This document shows, one piece after another, positions 27,001-64,000 of a stretch of DNA of 64,000 bases. The stretch's first letter is position 1; every line of letters starts with the position of its first letter. A program made the translations under genes and the position numbers. The stretch is from Azospirillum fermentarium. GTDB taxonomy: Bacteria; Pseudomonadota; Alphaproteobacteria; Azospirillales; Azospirillaceae. A model generated the notes under the pieces. The model was not told the origin of the DNA, made no database searches, and saw only the letters and a program-made list of their open reading frames with translations. Location: positions 62,001-126,000 of the forward strand of contig NZ_JAOQNH010000003.1 in assembly GCF_025961205.1 (NCBI RefSeq), in the 5' to 3' direction.

Positions 27001-29738
27001 CAGACGGCGCACCAGATCGCCGGTGCGGTAGAGGCGGGCGCCCGGTTCGGTGGCGAAGGGGTCGGGGACGTAGCGCTCGGCGGTCATGCCGGGCTTGTTC
27101 AGATAGCCGCGGGCCAGCCCGTCGCCGCCGATGTACAGCTCGCCCGGAACGCCGATGGGCAGGGGCCGGGCGTTCGGCCCCAGCACGTGGATCTGGGTGT
27201 TGGCGATGGGATGGCCCACCGGCTCCACCCCTTCCTCGCCCACGTCGGCGGGGGGGACTTCGGACACGGCGGACCACACGGTGGTTTCGGTCGGGCCGTA
27301 GAGGTTCCACAGCCGGACGCCCTTGCCCAGCAGCGCCCGCGACAGCGCGCGCGGCAGCGCCTCCCCCCCGCAGAGCGCGGTGAAGCCGGCGGGCGGGCGC
27401 CAGCCGGTGTCAACCAGGATGCGCCAGGTGGCGGGGGTGGCCTGCATGACGGTGACGGCACGGGCGGCGAGTGCGGCCTGAAGCGCCTGTCCGTCCAGCG
27501 TGGTTTCCCGCTCCGCCACCACCAGCCGGCCCCCGGTGATGAGCGGCAGATAGAGTTCCAGGGCGGCGATGTCGAACGAGACGGTGGTGACCGCCAGCAG
27601 CGTGTCGTGCTCGGCGAACCCTGGTTCCCGCTGCATGGACAGCAGGAAGTTCAGCAGCGCCCGGTGCTCCACCGCCACCCCCTTGGGCCGCCCGGTGGAG
27701 CCGGAGGTGTAGATCACATACGCCGTGTTGCCGGGGGCCGCCGCGCACGCCGCGGCACGGTGGGCGGGTGCGGGCGCCCAATCATCCTCCAGGCACAGGA
27801 CCGGCACCGCCCCGTCGGGGAACAGGGACCGCAGGTGCCGCTGGGTGATCGCCAGCGCCGGGCGGGCGTCGTCGATGACCAGCGCCAGCCGGTCGGGCGG
27901 ATAGGCGGGGTCGAGCGGGATATAGGCGCCGCCGGCCTTCAGGATCGCCAGCAGCGCGACGACCATGTCCGCCGAGCGTTCGACGCACAGGGCCACCCGC
28001 GTTTCCGGCCCCACGCCCAGGGTGCGCAGGTGCGCGGCCAGCGCGTCGGCCCGTGCGCGCAGGGCGGCGTAGGTGATGTCCTGATCGCCGAAACGGACCG
28101 CTACCCGGTGGGGCACCCGCGCCGCCGTGTCGTCGAACAGGTCGGGGACGGTGCGTTCGCGCGGGTAGTCCACGCGGGTCCGGTTGGGGGCGTGGATCAC
28201 GGCGCGCCGCTCGTCGGCGTCCATCATCGCCAGATCGGGCACGGGGGCGTCGGGGGCGGCGGCCATGCCCGCCAGCAGCACCCGGTAATGGCCCATCATG
28301 CGCCCGATGGTCGCCGCGTCGAACAGGTCGGGGTTGTAGTTCCAGAACACCGCCAGATCCGCCGCCCGCTCCTGCACGGTCAGGCTCAGGTCGAATTTGG
28401 CGCTGGTTTCCTCCTGCTCCACCGGGATCAGGGTCAGGCCGGCGGCCTCGATGCGTTCGGTGGGCGCGCGCAGTTGGAACGACACCTGCACCAGCGGCGA
28501 ATAGCTGAGCGCACGGGCCGGGCGCAATTCCTCCACCAACTGCTCGAAGGGCAGTTCCTGATGCTCCAGCGCCTCCATCCCCGTCAGCCGCACGCGGTCC
28601 AGCACGATGCGCACGGTGGGGTCGCCCGACAGGTCCACGCGCACCGCCAGCGTGTTGATGAACAGGCCGATCAGCCCCTCCATCTCCGTGCGGGGGCGGT
28701 TGGCGACGGGGGTGCCCACCACCACGTCGGACAGGGTGCTGTAGCGCCCCAGCAGGATGGCGAAGCCGGCCAGCAGCGTCATGTAGAGGGTGGTGCCGGC
28801 ACTCTGCCCCAACTCGCGCAGGCTCCGGGTCAGGCCCGCGTCCAGCACCCCGGCCAGGCTCGCCCCGCGGTAGGTCTGGACCGGCGGGCGGGGCCGGTCG
28901 GTGGGCAGGGCCAGAACCTCGGGTATCCCGGCCAGCTTGGTGCGCCAATAGGCGATTTCGCCGGCCAGGAAAGCGCCTTGCAGGCGGTTGCGCTGCCAAT
29001 GGGCGACGTCGGCGTATTGCAGCGGCAGCGGGGCCAGCGGCGACGGCTGCCCGTGGCGGAAGGCACCGTAGAGGCTGGTCAGTTCCCGCACCAGCACGTC
29101 CAGCGACCACCCGTCGGACACGATGTGGTGCATGGTCAGCAGGAACAGATGCCCGCGGGACAGCGGCACCAGCGTGGCCTGCACCAGCCGCCCGTTTTCC
29201 AGATCGAAGCAGCGCCCGGCCTCGTCCGCCACCAGCGCCGCGATGGCCGCGTCCTCATCCAGGCCCGGCGGCAGGGGCCGCAGGGTCAGGGGGCAGTCCG
29301 CCGTGTCGTGGATCACCAGCACCGGCTGGGCGCCGCGCAGGACGAAGTTGGTGCGCAGGCTTTCGTGACGGCGCACGATTTCGGCCAGCGCCCGTTCCAG
29401 CGCCGGCACGTCCAGATCCCCTTCCAGCCGCACGGCCATGGGCATGGTGTATGTGGCCGACGGCCCCTCCAGCCGGTCGAGGAACCACAGCCGCTGCTGC
29501 CCGAACGACAGCGGCAGGTCACCGCCGCGCGGGACCGGGGGGATGGCGGTCCCGGCCCCGGCTGTCAGCGCCTGCGCCCGCAGCAGAAAGGCGATGACCT
29601 CGGCCTTGCGGGCCGACAGCTCCCGCGTCAGGTCGGGGGTCAGGGTGCCCTTGGGCGCCCGGCACCGCAATTCCTCCCCCTGGACCGACAGCGCAACGCC
29701 CAGGCCGCGCAACTGGGCAAGGAAGGCGTCGATGGGGG

Positions 29739-29742
<4 letters not shown>
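21040..29742 (-). CDS. terminal hybrid synthetase: TubC_N-C-A(Gly)-PCP-KS-AT-KR-ACP-TE
   Basis: A 2900-residue protein. The start is the GTG at 29742, which overlaps the upstream stop (GTGA) and gives MTPIDAFLAQLRGLGVALSV, a TubC-type N-terminal docking domain. Then come a condensation domain (HHIVSDG near 205), an adenylation domain (YTSGSTG near 680) whose binding-pocket code reads DILQLGLVWK, the glycine code, and PCP Ser1072. The PKS module has KS Cys1301, AT Ser1747 (GHSLGEY, AFHS malonyl signature), KR with intact Tyr2425 (SSTSAVLGGYGFAAYAAAN) and carrier Ser2572. The TE has GGHSFGSW Ser2701 and His2872. The module should turn glycine plus malonate into 4-amino-3-hydroxybutyrate, then release the chain, probably by macrocyclisation. 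No ER, DH or tailoring domain is present. Confidence 0.9.
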
Positions 29743-42094
<12,352 letters not shown>

Positions 42095-42098
<4 letters not shown>

Positions 42099-45000
42099 TT
42101 GATACCTGCGCTGCTCAGCAATTCGGCGGGGATGTCACCATCGGCGAGCAGGGCCGCCACCTCGTCCTCGGACATGCTTTCCAGACGGTCGAGCAGGGCC
42201 GCCAGATCCTCTTCCCCGCCGCCCGTGGGCCGTTTGCGGGCCAGGGATTCCGCCAGTTGGGCGACGGTCGGCGTGGCGAACAGGGCGTCAAGCTCCACAT
42301 CCACCCCGAACAGCCGCCGCAGCCGCGACACCAATTGCGCCGCGATCAGCGAATGGCCGCCGAGGTCGAAGAAATTGTCGTTGATGCCGATGCTCTCGAT
42401 CCCCAGCACCTCTTGCCACAGGGCGGCCACCGCCGCCTCGTCCTCGGTCCGGGGGGCCACATAGGGCACGAGGTCGGGGCGCTGGTGGCCCTTGGCGGGG
42501 GCGGCGTCCGTCTGTCCCTCCGCGGCGTCGGCACCCGCGCGCGGCTGGGTGCCGGCGGCCTGCCGGCGGGCGGCGGGATCGGCGGTGGCGACCACCACGC
42601 GGCCACCGGCCGGCAGGTGGGCCAGACGGGTGAAGGCGTCCGCCCCTTCCGCCGGGGTGATGGCGAAGCCGGCGCGGGCCGCCGCCGCCGCGTCCGCGGC
42701 CCACATGTCCCAATTGACCACGGTCCAGCCGCGCGCCTCGGCAAAGGTGTCGAAGGCCACGGCGGCGGCGGCGTGGGCCGCCTGTCCCAGCCCGCCGATC
42801 TCGGCGGCCAGCGACGACATGACCATGCACACCTCCACGGGCCGGGTGCGCAGCACGGCGTCCAGCGCCGCCATCGCCGCTTCCTGCTGGCCCCAATAAC
42901 GGGCGCGGGTGGCGGGGTCGAGATCCCGGATGAGCCGCACGGGCCGTTCCTCGCTCATGCCGGCGGCGTGGACGACACCGGTGATGGGGCCGAGGGCATC
43001 CTCGATCCGGCGGAACGCCGCCTCCAGCGACGGCGCGTCATAGGCCGGCACGCGGATCACCAGCGCGTCGCCGGTGCCGCCCGCCGGTTCATCCGTCCCG
43101 TCGGTGTCGATCAGGGCCAGACGCACCGGCGCCAGCGCCCGGATCTGCTGCGCCAGCCCCAGCCCGATGGCGCTCAGACCCCCGGTGACGGCACAGACGC
43201 CGCCGGCACGGAACACCGGCTCCCCGCCGTCACGGTTGAGCCGCACGGGCGTGGGGGCATAGACCCAGCGCCGCCCGCCGCGCAGGGCAACGATCCGCTC
43301 CTCCGCCGGGGCATCCAGTTCGCGCACCAGCCGCCGGGCCAGGGCCGCCGCCGGATCGGCGGGGGCAACGTCGATGGCGCGGCAGCGGATGGCGGGGTGT
43401 TCCCACGGGATGGTGGCGGTCAGGCCCAGCAGGGCGGCCTTGGCCGGGTCGGCGGCGGCCTCCCCATCCAGGCCGCGCAGGCGGTCGGCGACGATGGTCA
43501 GGTCCACCGGCTCGTCCAGCGCCAGCCACGCCAGCGCCTGCACCAGCGCCAGGGCCGGGGCGGTGTGGCGGGCGATGGCGGGGGCACCCTCGGCCACCCC
43601 CTCCCCGGTCAGGCCCCAGAGATGGACGATCCGGCGGGGCAGGGCGCCGTCGGTCAGCAACTCATCGAACAGGGCGGTGAAATCGTCCGTCTGCGCCGGG
43701 TCGATGGTGTAGGCGGTGCCGCTGTCCTTGGCGAAGGCGGCACCGGCCCGCACCGTCACCACCGGGCGGTCCAGCCGCGCCAGTTCATCGGCCAGTGCGG
43801 TGCCGACACCGCGGGTGTCGGTGAACACCAGGGTGGTGCCGTCCGCGTCGGTGCGCGGGGCCGGGGCCACCGCCGCCCGCCAGCCGGGCAGGTGGAACCA
43901 GTCGGCCACGTCCGTGCGCTTGCCGGCGGTCACCGGGGCGGCGGCGGTGCGCTTGCCCGGTGCCACCCAATAGCTTTGCCGCTGGAACGGGTATGTGGGC
44001 AGCGGCACCCGGCGGCGGCGCTCGTCGCGGTAGAACCCGCTCCAATCCGGGGCCACGCCGCGCTTCCACAGTTCGGCCACCGCGTGCAGCAGGGTTTCCA
44101 GCGCGCCCCGGCTTTCCTTGGGCTGGGGCAGGGTCGGGAAACAGGCCGCCGCACCGCCGGCCCGTGCGGCGAAGGTGCTGAGCGTGCGGCCCGGCCCCAC
44201 CTCCACCAGCGGCACCGGCATCCGTTCCAGCAGCCGGGCCAGACCGTCGGCGAAGCGCACCGGCTGGCGCAGGTGGTTCGCCCAGTATTCGGGCCGGGTG
44301 GCCTCCGCCTCGGTGATCCAGGTGCCGGTCAGGTTGGAGAGATAGGGGATGCGCGGCGCGCTGAAGCGCACCCGCCTCAGCAGCGCCAGGAACGGTTCCA
44401 CCGCCGGCTCCATCATCGCCGAGTGGAAGGCGTGGGAGGTGTGCAGGCGGGTGCAGGCCACCCCCTCGGCGTCCAGCAGCACCTGGAAGGCGGCCACCGC
44501 GGCCTCCGGCCCGGCGACGACGCACAGGCCGGGGGCGTTGACCGCCGCCAGCTCCACCCCGTTGCCCAGCCGCGGGCGCAGGGCGTCTTCGGCCAGGGGC
44601 ACGGCCAGCATCGCCCCCGGCGCCATGGACTGCATCAGCCGCCCGCGCGCCGCGATCAGCGACAGCGCGTCCGCCAGGGAGAAGACGCCGGCCAGACAGG
44701 CGGCGACGTATTCGCCCAGGCTGTGGCCGATCATGGCGCTGGGCGTCAGCCCCCAGCTCATCAGCAGGCGGGCCAGGGCGTATTCGACGGCGAACAGCAC
44801 CGGCTGGGTGACGGCGGTCTGCGCCAGGGTGCGCCCCGCCGCCTCCGCCGCACCGTCCGCGGGGAACAGCAGGGTGCGGATGTCGAGGCCCAGGTCGGCC
44901 TGCAGATGGCGGGCGCAGGTGTCGATCTCGTCCCGGAACACCGGCTCGCTGCGGTAGAGATCCCGCGCCATGCCGGGATACTGGCTGCCCTGGCCGGGGA

Positions 45001-46609
45001 ACAGGAAGGCCACCCCCTGGTCGCCGCGCTCGCAATAATGGGCCGGCTGGGGGCTGCGCAGTTTCTGAACCGCGTCGGCCACCCCGGTGCAGACCACGGT
45101 GCGGCGGTGGGCGAAGGGCCGGCGCCCGCGCTGGAGCGTGTGGCACACGTCGGCCAGATCGGCGCCGGGCGTTTGCTCCAGATAGGATGCCAGATCGTCG
45201 GTAACGGCCTGCAGCGCGCTGTCCGTGCGTGCCGACAGGGTGACGATCTGCACGGGGCGGGAGGGCGACCCCGGTTCCGTCAGCGGCGCTTCTTCCAGGA
45301 TGGCGTGGGCGTTGGTGCCGCCGACCCCGAACGAGCTGATGCCGGCCCGGCGCGGGGTGCCCTTGCGCCGTGGCCAGGGCTGGAGCGTGTTGACGACGTA
45401 GAACGGCGTTTCCGGCAGGTTCAGCTTGGGATTGGGAGCCTGGAAATGCAGCGTGGGCGGAATCATCTCGTGCCGCAGCGCCAGCACCGTTTTAATCAGC
45501 CCGGCCAAGCCCGCGGCCTTGTCCACATGGCCGATGTTCGATTTGACCGCACCCAGGCCGCAGAAGCCGGTCTTCTGCGTGCCGGTGCGGAAGGCGCGGG
45601 TCAGGCCCGCCACCTCCACCGGGTCGCCCAGCGGGGTGGCGGTGCCGTGGGTTTCCACGTACGAAATGGTGTCGGGCGGGCAGTTGGCGACGCTCTGCGC
45701 CTCCACGATCACCGCGGCCTGCCCCTCGATGCTGGGGGCGGCGTAGCCCAGCTTCTTGGAACCGTCGTTGTTGATGGCGGTTCCCTTGATCACCGCGTGG
45801 ATGGTGTCGCCGTCGGCCAGCGCGTCGGCCAGCCGCTTCAGCACCACGGCGGCCATGCCGTTGCCGTCCACCAGCCCGCTGGGGGTGGCGTCGAACGGGC
45901 GGCAATGGCCGTCGGGGGAATAGGCCGACCCCGGTTCGTGGATATGCCCGTGCTTTTGCGGCAGATGCACGGTGATGCCGCCCACCAGCGCCATGTCGGC
46001 CTGATAGGTGATCAGGCTCTGACAGGCGAAATGGGTGCTGACCAGCGACGACGAACACGCGGTGCCGATGTCCACCCCCGGCCCCTGGACGTTCAGGGCA
46101 TAGGCGATGCGGGTCGGAACAAAATCCTTGTCGTTGAAGATCGACAGCTGGAACCCGCCCACCGTCTCGGCCAGACCGGGGTTGGAGAGGATGTTGAGCG
46201 GCAGATAGGTGTTCATGCCCGCACTGGTGTAGACGGCGACGCGCCCGTCGTACGCCTCGGCGTCATAGCCGGCGTGCTCCATGGCCTGCCACGCGCATTC
46301 CATCAACAGACGGTGCTGCGGGTCCATCAGTTCCGCTTCACGGGGGGAGATGCCGAAGAAGGCGGCGTCGAACTGGTCGGCGCCGTCCAGATAGCCCTTG
46401 GTGGCGATGAAATCCGGGTGGCGGATGGTCTCCAGATCCAGCCCGGCCTCCAGCAATTCGGCCTCGGTGAAGGTGGCGATGGATTCCACGCCGTCGCGCA
46501 GGTTGCGCCAGAAGGCGTCAACATCCGCCGCCCCCGGCATGCGTGCGGCCATGCCGATGATGGCAATGCTGTCCTGCTCGTCCTGCAGCAGCGCGTCGTC
46601 GTTGGTCAT
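42095..46609 (-). CDS. type I PKS module KS-AT-KR(inactive)-ACP
   Basis: A 1504-residue module starting at the ATG at 46609, 14 nt after the upstream stop with GGGAG before it; this is the only junction of the operon without overlap. KS: active Cys185 (GTACSSS), His motifs THGTATPLGD and NIGHVDKAAG; its sequence resembles ketosynthases that accept aminoacyl chains from NRPS modules (TSAGMNTYLPLN region). AT: Ser630 (GHSLGEY) and AFHS, so malonyl-CoA. The ketoreductase fold is kept (TGGLSAIG, Ser1266), but the catalytic Tyr is His1279 and the catalytic Asn is Ala1283, so it should not reduce. ACP Ser1420 (GGHSLIAA). The module should extend the Asn-bearing chain by C2 and leave a beta-ketone. 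No DH, ER or methyltransferase is present. Confidence 0.9.
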
Positions 46610-46623
46610 CTCGTCAGGCTCCC

Positions 46624-60844
<14,221 letters not shown>

Positions 60845-60848
<4 letters not shown>

Positions 60849-63800
60849 GCCCGCCGTCCTCCCTCTTCCACCGCCAGCCCGAGCCGTTCGGCCAGCATGG
60901 CCTCAAGCTCGGCGTCCGACAGATCGTCCAGATCCGATTCCTCCACGGTCGCCGCCGCTGCCGCCGCGGGGGCCGTGCCCACGGCGGGTTCCGGCGCCGC
61001 ATCGGCGTCCAGGCCGGGAACGGCGGTCATCAGATGCTCGGTCAGCGTTTCCAGCGTGGGATGGTCGAACAGCAGCGTGGTCGCCAGCGGGCAGCCCAGG
61101 GCGGCGGCCAGCCGGGTGCGCAGGTCCACCGCCATCAGCGAATCCAGCCCCAGATCGAACAGCGGCTGGCGCGGGGCGATGGGCGCACCGCTGGTCCCGC
61201 CCACCACCCGGACGATCTCGTCACGGATCAGCCCGGCCAGCAGCGTGCGCCGGGACGCGGGCGGCGCCTGGAGCAGACGCGGGGTCCAGCCGGCGGCCCC
61301 GGCGGTCTTTGCCGGGGTCTGGTCCGGCGGGGGCCGCAGGGCGGCGAACAGCGGATGGTCCACCGCCCCCGGTGCCTGCCGGAAGAACGCCGGCCAGTCC
61401 ACGTTCATGATGCCGATGTGGGCGGGGGCGCCCGCCGCCACCCGCTCCAGCGCGTCGAGCGCCTCGTCCGGCGGCAGGGCGGCGATGCCCTGGCGGGCCA
61501 GCCGCTGGCTCTGGCGGTCATCGAGCCGGGCGGCCATGCCGGCCTGCGCCCACGGTCCCCAGCCGACGCTGAGACCCGGCAGACCCTGTCCCCGGCGGGC
61601 CTGCATCAGCGCGTCCATGTAGCTGTTGGCGGCGACATAGGCCCCTTGCGCCGACGATCCGGTCAGCGCGGTCATGGACGAGAAGCCGATGAAGAAATCC
61701 AGCGGCAGGCCGCGGGTCTGCTCGTGCAGATGGGCCAGCCCCACCGTCTTGGCCGCCAGGGCGTGCGACAGGCGGGCGGCGTCCAGATGCAGCAGAACGC
61801 CGTCGTCCAGCACCCCGGCGGCGTGGACCACGCCGGCCAGGGGCCGGTCGGACGTTGCTGCGGCGATGGCCGCCGCCACCTCCGCCCCCACCGCCAGATC
61901 GGCGCGGCAGAGCCGCACCGTGGCGCCGGTGGCGCGCAGTTCGTCCACGAACGCCGCGGCGTCCGTCCCGGCGGCGCTGCGGCTGACCAGCGTCAGGTCG
62001 CGGGCGCCGCGGGCCACCAGCCGGCGGGCCATGAAACGCCCCAGGCCCCCCAGGCCCCCCAGGATCAGATAGGCGCCGTCCGCCCGCACCGGCAGCGGGC
62101 CTGTGGCCGCGGGCGGCGCCATCCGCACCAGCCGCGCCACGCGCCGGCTGCCGCCGCGGTAGGACACCCGTTCCTCACCGTCGTCGGCGCCCAGGTCGCG
62201 CACCAGCGCCTCGGTGGGCGGGGCATCGCCGTGAGGGTCGAGGTCGATCACGCGCACCCGCAGTTCCGGGTGCTCCAGTGCGGCGGTGCGGGCCAGACCG
62301 GACAGGGGGGCCTGCGCCGGTTCCGCATCCCACGCCCCGCGGGTGACCACGGCCAGCGCCGGGGCGTCTGCCCCCCGCCGCGCGGCGGCGGCGACGAGGT
62401 GGAGGAAGGGAACGCAGGCCCCGGCGATGGCGGACTCCAGCGCCGCGGCCTCTGCGCTGCGGGCGTCCAGGCCCCAGAGATAGGCGATGCGGAAGGCCGC
62501 CTGTCCGGGGAACGCCGCGTCCAGCAGGGCGGCCATATCTTCGGGCTTGCGCGGGTCGATGCGGTACTGGGTATCGTCCAGCCGCTCGAACGCGGTTCCC
62601 GGCGTCACGCGGACGGTGCGCATCCCGTGGGCCGCGCGGTGGGCGGCCAGCGCGTCACCCTGTCCGCCTTGGTCCGCGAAGACCAGCCACGGCACGTCGC
62701 CGGCCCCGGCGGCGGGCGTCTCGGCCTCGGCCCAGTCGATCCGGTGGAGCCACGATCCGGTGTGGTCCTTGGCCGGGCGGCGCAGCAGCGCTTCCAGCGT
62801 CGTCTGCCGCCCTTCCAGGCCCAGGCATTCGGCGACCAGGGTGCCGTCGGCGTCCAGCAGCCACATGTCGCCGACCATGCGTCCCGGCGCCTGCGGCAGT
62901 TCCCGGCGGCGGGCATAGGCGGTCAGCGGCCCATCCCCCGGCGGGTGCAGCAGGGTGAAGCGGCCAACGGCGAAGGGCACCAGCGGCCTGTCGCCGTCGA
63001 TCCCCACCATGGCGGCCAGCAGGCTGAGCCAGGAATCGATCAACCCCGGATGCATCCGGGTGCCGGCGATGTCCAGCGGCGGCTCGGTGGCCGGCGGGCG
63101 CAGGCGCCCCACCGATTCCCGCGGGTCGAGCCGCATGGACTCCAGCCAGACATAGCTGGGGCCGAGGACGATGTGACGGTGCCGGTGGGCGGCCCGCACC
63201 TCCTCCCCCGACAGCGCGGTTTCCAGCCGCTCCCACGCGCCGTCCAGGGTGGCCAAGGTGTGGGGGGCGGCGGAATCGCGCCCGTCGCGGCTGAGCGTGC
63301 CGGAGACGTGGACCGTCTGGGTGGCCGGGTCGCCGGCGGCGTCCATGCTGACCAGCCGGAAGGCGGTGCCGTCACCGTTGGGGGTGAAGGCCAGATGGAC
63401 CAGCCGCGAGCCGTCCTCGGGGATCACCAGCGCCTGATGCAGCACCAGATCGGACAGGCGGACGGCCCCATCCCCGAACGCCGTCACCGCCGCGTCCAGA
63501 ATCATGGAAATCAGGGAGGCGCCCGACACCACCACCGCGCCGAAGATGCGGTGCTCGTCCAGCAGCGGGATCTCGGCCACGCCGTAGCGCGTCTCGAACA
63601 GCACCGCGTCCAGCAGCGGCGAACGCACCATGCGGTCCAGCAGGGGGGCGGGGCGGGCCGCCACCACCGGGGCGCTCCCACCGCCCAGCCGCGGATTGTC
63701 CACCCAGTGGCGGGTGCGCTGGAACGGGTAGTGGGGCAGGCTGGTCCAGCGGCGGCCGCGCCCGGCGTGCACCGCGGCCCAGTCCACCGTCGCGCCTTGG

Positions 63801-64000
63801 GTGTGGAGCGCGCCCAGGGCACGGTGCAGCACCGCCGCATCGGGGACGCCGCGCTTCAGGCTGGGCAGCCACGCCCCGTTCTCGGGATCGAAACACTGAC
63901 GCGCCATGCCCAGCAGGACCGGCTGCGGCCCCACCTCGACGAAGGTGCGCACCCCCGCCCGCTCCAGCGCCGCCATGCCGGCGGCAAAGGCGACGGGGCG
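60845..64000 (-). CDS. type I PKS, (KS-AT)-DH-KR-ACP, N-terminal part beyond window
   Basis: The last 1051 residues of a PKS protein; the frame is open to the right edge. The first residues (RPVAFAAGMAALERAGVRTF) are the end of an AT domain. Then a dehydratase with His150 in DEHRIFGAVVVSGAS, where the usual Pro after HxxxG is Ser, and Asp322 (HPGLIDSW); a ketoreductase with GGLGGLG and intact Tyr788 in AYVAAN; and ACP Ser954 (LGLDSLMAVD). No enoylreductase is present. The module should yield an alpha,beta-double bond if the dehydratase works. The C-terminal helix (LSDAELEAMLAERLG) is a docking element. More modules and the starter unit must lie to the right of the window. Confidence 0.92.

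Overview
The window is high-GC DNA from a Gram-negative bacterium. Gene content, codon bias and the mix of an hca/mhp-type aromatic operon, an ActP/DUF485 pair and a soluble chemotaxis receptor suggest an alphaproteobacterium of the Azospirillum/Rhodospirillales kind. That placement is an inference; there is no rRNA or tRNA in the window to confirm it.

Region 1 (1-7.2 kb) is an aromatic-acid degradation locus. A LysR regulator very like HcaR and an alpha/beta hydrolase (cut by the window edge) run leftward. An operon runs rightward in the order hcaE-hcaF-hcaC-hcaB-mhpB-hcaD. It encodes a complete ring-hydroxylating dioxygenase (large and small subunits, Rieske ferredoxin, ferredoxin reductase), the cis-diol dehydrogenase and the ring-cleaving extradiol dioxygenase, with a probable ring-fission-product hydrolase behind hcaR. 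A perfect 17-bp palindrome in the divergent promoter is the likely regulator site, and a multi-hairpin repeat element sits between hcaB and mhpB.

Region 2 (7.2-10.8 kb) holds a soluble methyl-accepting chemotaxis-type protein, then a DUF485 membrane protein translationally coupled to an ActP-type acetate/cation symporter, closed by a strong intrinsic terminator.

Region 3 (10.8-20.9 kb) is phage-derived: two small phage-type proteins, two Cro/C1-type regulators, a 3TM holin, an endolysin, a coiled-coil membrane-anchored protein, a four-LamG adhesin and a DUF2793 tail fibre, plus an HU-like protein. No capsid, terminase, portal, tape-measure or integrase gene is visible. Two different sets of palindromes (TGCGGTA-N4-TACCGCA and AGTCAT-N2-ATGACT) lie at the promoters and look like the operators of the two regulators.

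Region 4 (21.0-64.0 kb, all leftward, continuing past the right edge) is a giant hybrid PKS-NRPS operon of six genes with almost perfect head-to-tail overlaps. In order of synthesis: [AT]-DH-KR-ACP; KS-AT-KR-ACP; KS-AT-ACP-aminotransferase-monooxygenase-C-A(Asn)-PCP; KS-AT-KR(dead)-ACP; C-A(Gly)-NMT-PCP-C-A(?)-PCP-E-C-A(Gly)-PCP; C-A(Gly)-PCP-KS-AT-KR-ACP-TE. This order reads out a beta-amino-alpha-hydroxy polyketide acid, Asn extended by malonate and left as a ketone, sarcosine, a D-amino acid, glycine, and 4-amino-3-hydroxybutyrate, released by a thioesterase. That matches, unit for unit, the cyclic hexapeptide skeleton of the microsclerodermin/pedein family, known from sponges and myxobacteria. 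This is the most interesting content of the window.
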